Of a stretch of DNA of 13,286 bases, positions 12,128-13,286 are shown piece after piece. The number at the start of each line of letters is the position of its first letter. The stretch's first letter is position 1. Position numbers and translations under genes: made by a program. The notes under the pieces are model-generated. The model was not told the origin of the DNA, searched no databases, and saw only the letters and a list, made by a program, of their open reading frames with translations. The stretch comes from CAZRUM01 sp964603435 (GTDB lineage: Bacteria; Patescibacteriota; Patescibacteriia; Magasanikbacterales; UBA922): positions 1 through 13,286 of the forward strand of contig CAZRUM010000029.1 in the NCBI GenBank assembly GCA_964603435.1, in the 5' to 3' direction.

Positions 12128-13286
12128 TTACTTCGTAATTCTTAAAACTTTCTTCCCTACAAACTTTTGTAAAACTTTTGGTACTTCTACACTACCGTCC
12201 TCGCGTTGAAATTGTTCTAGAATAGCAGGAATAAGACGACTAGTTGCAAGACCGGAACCATTTAAAGTGTGAGCAAATTCAGTTTTACCTTCATCATTTT
12301 TAAATCTTACATTACCACGACGAGCTTGATAATCAAGTGCATTTGAAACACTACTGACTTCTTTATAAATGCCCATGCTAGGAATCCAAACTTCTATATC
12401 TACTGTTTTTGCCATGGCAGCTGACGCATCTCTGGCAGCCAGAAGTGATGTTTGGTAGTGAAGACCCAAACCTTGCATAAGACTCTCTGCAATGCCGAGC
12501 ATTTCATCAAAACCATTCCATGAATCTTCTGGTTTGGTAAATTGGAACATTTCAATTTTGTTAAACTGATGTCCACGAATCATTCCTCGTTCTTCTTTTC
12601 TGTAGCTTCCGGCTTCACGACGGAAACAAGTGGAATAAGCATAATATTTTTTTGGTAATTCTTCTGTAGGTAAGATTTCATCACGATGATAATTTCCCAG
12701 CATCATTTCTGAAGTTGCATTTAGACAGGTACCATCTTGTGTCCAGTAGAGATCATCTTTGAACTTTGGTAAGTGTCCTGAGACAAAAGCAGATTGTTCG
12801 TTTAGTAAAAATGGTGGAATAAGGAAAGTGTAGTTATTGTCACGATGGAATTCTATAAAATAATTTAATAGTGCCCACTCCAGCAAGGCTCCGTCGCCAG
12901 TATAGGCCCAAAAACCTGCTCCCGACATTTTGGTAGCGCGTTCATAATCAATTAGGCCTAAGCTAGTAGCCAGTTCAACATGATCTTTATTTTCAAATTT
13001 AAATTTTGGTTTCTTACCAACAGTATTTAGAACTTGGTTATTTTCTTTTCCCCCGGCTGGTACATCATCTGCTAAAATATTCGGAAGTCCTCCTAATTTT
13101 TCATTCAGCTCAGCTTCTACTTTATTTATTTCTTCATCCAGTGCTTTTATTTCCTCACCAAGAGCTTTCATCTTGGTAATTTCTTCTGGACTTGGTTTGC
13201 TTTTACTACCTTTGTTCCGGGTAGTTTTCATTTCATCTACTTTTGTAATAAGCTCACGACGTTTGTCGTCAAGTTTTAAAATAGAA
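12128..13286 (-). CDS. serS: Seryl-tRNA synthetase, 5' end outside the window
   Basis: This class II aminoacyl-tRNA synthetase charges tRNA-Ser (and tRNA-Sec where present). The frame stays open through the window edge. Upstream of the in-frame ATG at 13231, 18 more codons encode KLDDKRRELITKVDE-type sequence, which is the normal SerRS N-terminal coiled-coil arm, so that ATG is internal. About 385 residues are visible of a usual ~420. Numbered from M13231, visible parts are the end of the tRNA-binding coiled coil (~15-50), GFWAYTGDGALLEWAL (motif 1 region), the serine-binding TSE within NATSEMMLG, motif 2 FRREAGSYRKEERG with RGHQFNKIEMF, and motif 3 NGSGLATSRLIPAILE. The C-terminus is complete. 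The two-TM protein gene follows after 5 bases. Confidence 0.95.
   Translation of the reverse strand, partial: SILKLDDKRRELITKVDEMKTTRNKGSKSKPSPEEITKMKALGEEIKALDEEINKVEAELNEKLGGLPNILADDVPAGGKENNQVLNTVGKKPKFKFENKDHVELATSLGLIDYERATKMSGAGFWAYTGDGALLEWALLNYFIEFHRDNNYTFLIPPFLLNEQSAFVSGHLPKFKDDLYWTQDGTCLNATSEMMLGNYHRDEILPTEELPKKYYAYSTCFRREAGSYRKEERGMIRGHQFNKIEMFQFTKPEDSWNGFDEMLGIAESLMQGLGLHYQTSLLAARDASAAMAKTVDIEVWIPSMGIYKEVSSVSNALDYQARRGNVRFKNDEGKTEFAHTLNGSGLATSRLIPAILEQFQREDGSVEVPKVLQKFVGKKVLRITK

Noticed and set aside
13229..13231. ATG at 13231 as the serS start
   Set aside because: The frame stays open upstream and encodes KLDDKRRELITKVDE, a normal part of the SerRS N-terminal arm, so the real start lies outside the window.

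Overview
The window is AT-rich, densely packed bacterial DNA. Many features point to a member of the Candidate Phyla Radiation (Patescibacteria), probably a Parcubacteria-like lineage: small tightly spaced genes, almost no Shine-Dalgarno motifs, a FemAB/DegT/Mur-ligase envelope cluster, and short palindromic repeats scattered between and inside genes. No 16S rRNA or other definitive marker is present, so the lineage is an inference. The standard genetic code fits: all recognised proteins read through without internal stops.

Layout. Positions 61-4455 (+ strand): a SpoU/TrmH-family RNA methyltransferase, glutamyl-tRNA synthetase (gltX), a secreted coiled-coil M23 peptidoglycan endopeptidase, and a small membrane-anchored protein of unknown function. 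Positions 4456-4858 hold no gene: there is a terminator, stacked hairpins and a possible MITE-like element between two convergent gene sets. Positions 4859-13286 (- strand, listed in transcription order from the right): seryl-tRNA synthetase (serS, cut by the window edge), a two-TM protein of unknown function, an alpha/beta hydrolase, a membrane-anchored MurF-like Mur ligase, a DegT/DnrJ-type PLP aminotransferase, a FemAB-type peptidyltransferase, a divergent D-2-hydroxyacid dehydrogenase-like protein, and FtsQ/DivIB. Most of these overlap or lie within a few bases of each other and could be co-transcribed.

How they work together. The minus-strand block is dominated by cell-envelope functions: Mur-type amide ligation, peptide-bridge amino-acid transfer, a sugar-type aminotransferase and a divisome protein. 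The plus-strand M23 peptidase would cut the same wall. The two tRNA synthetases and the rRNA/tRNA methyltransferase are housekeeping genes.

The most notable feature is repeat invasion. One repeat family supplies the stop codon of the methyltransferase and a false start for gltX (813-951). A related copy appears to sit in frame inside the hydrolase gene (about 11182-11284). A different GC-rich palindrome sits in frame in the signal-peptide region of the M23 peptidase (2558-2602). A third repeat type precedes, and includes, the start codons of both the aminotransferase and the hydrolase (9001-9044 and 11464-11508).
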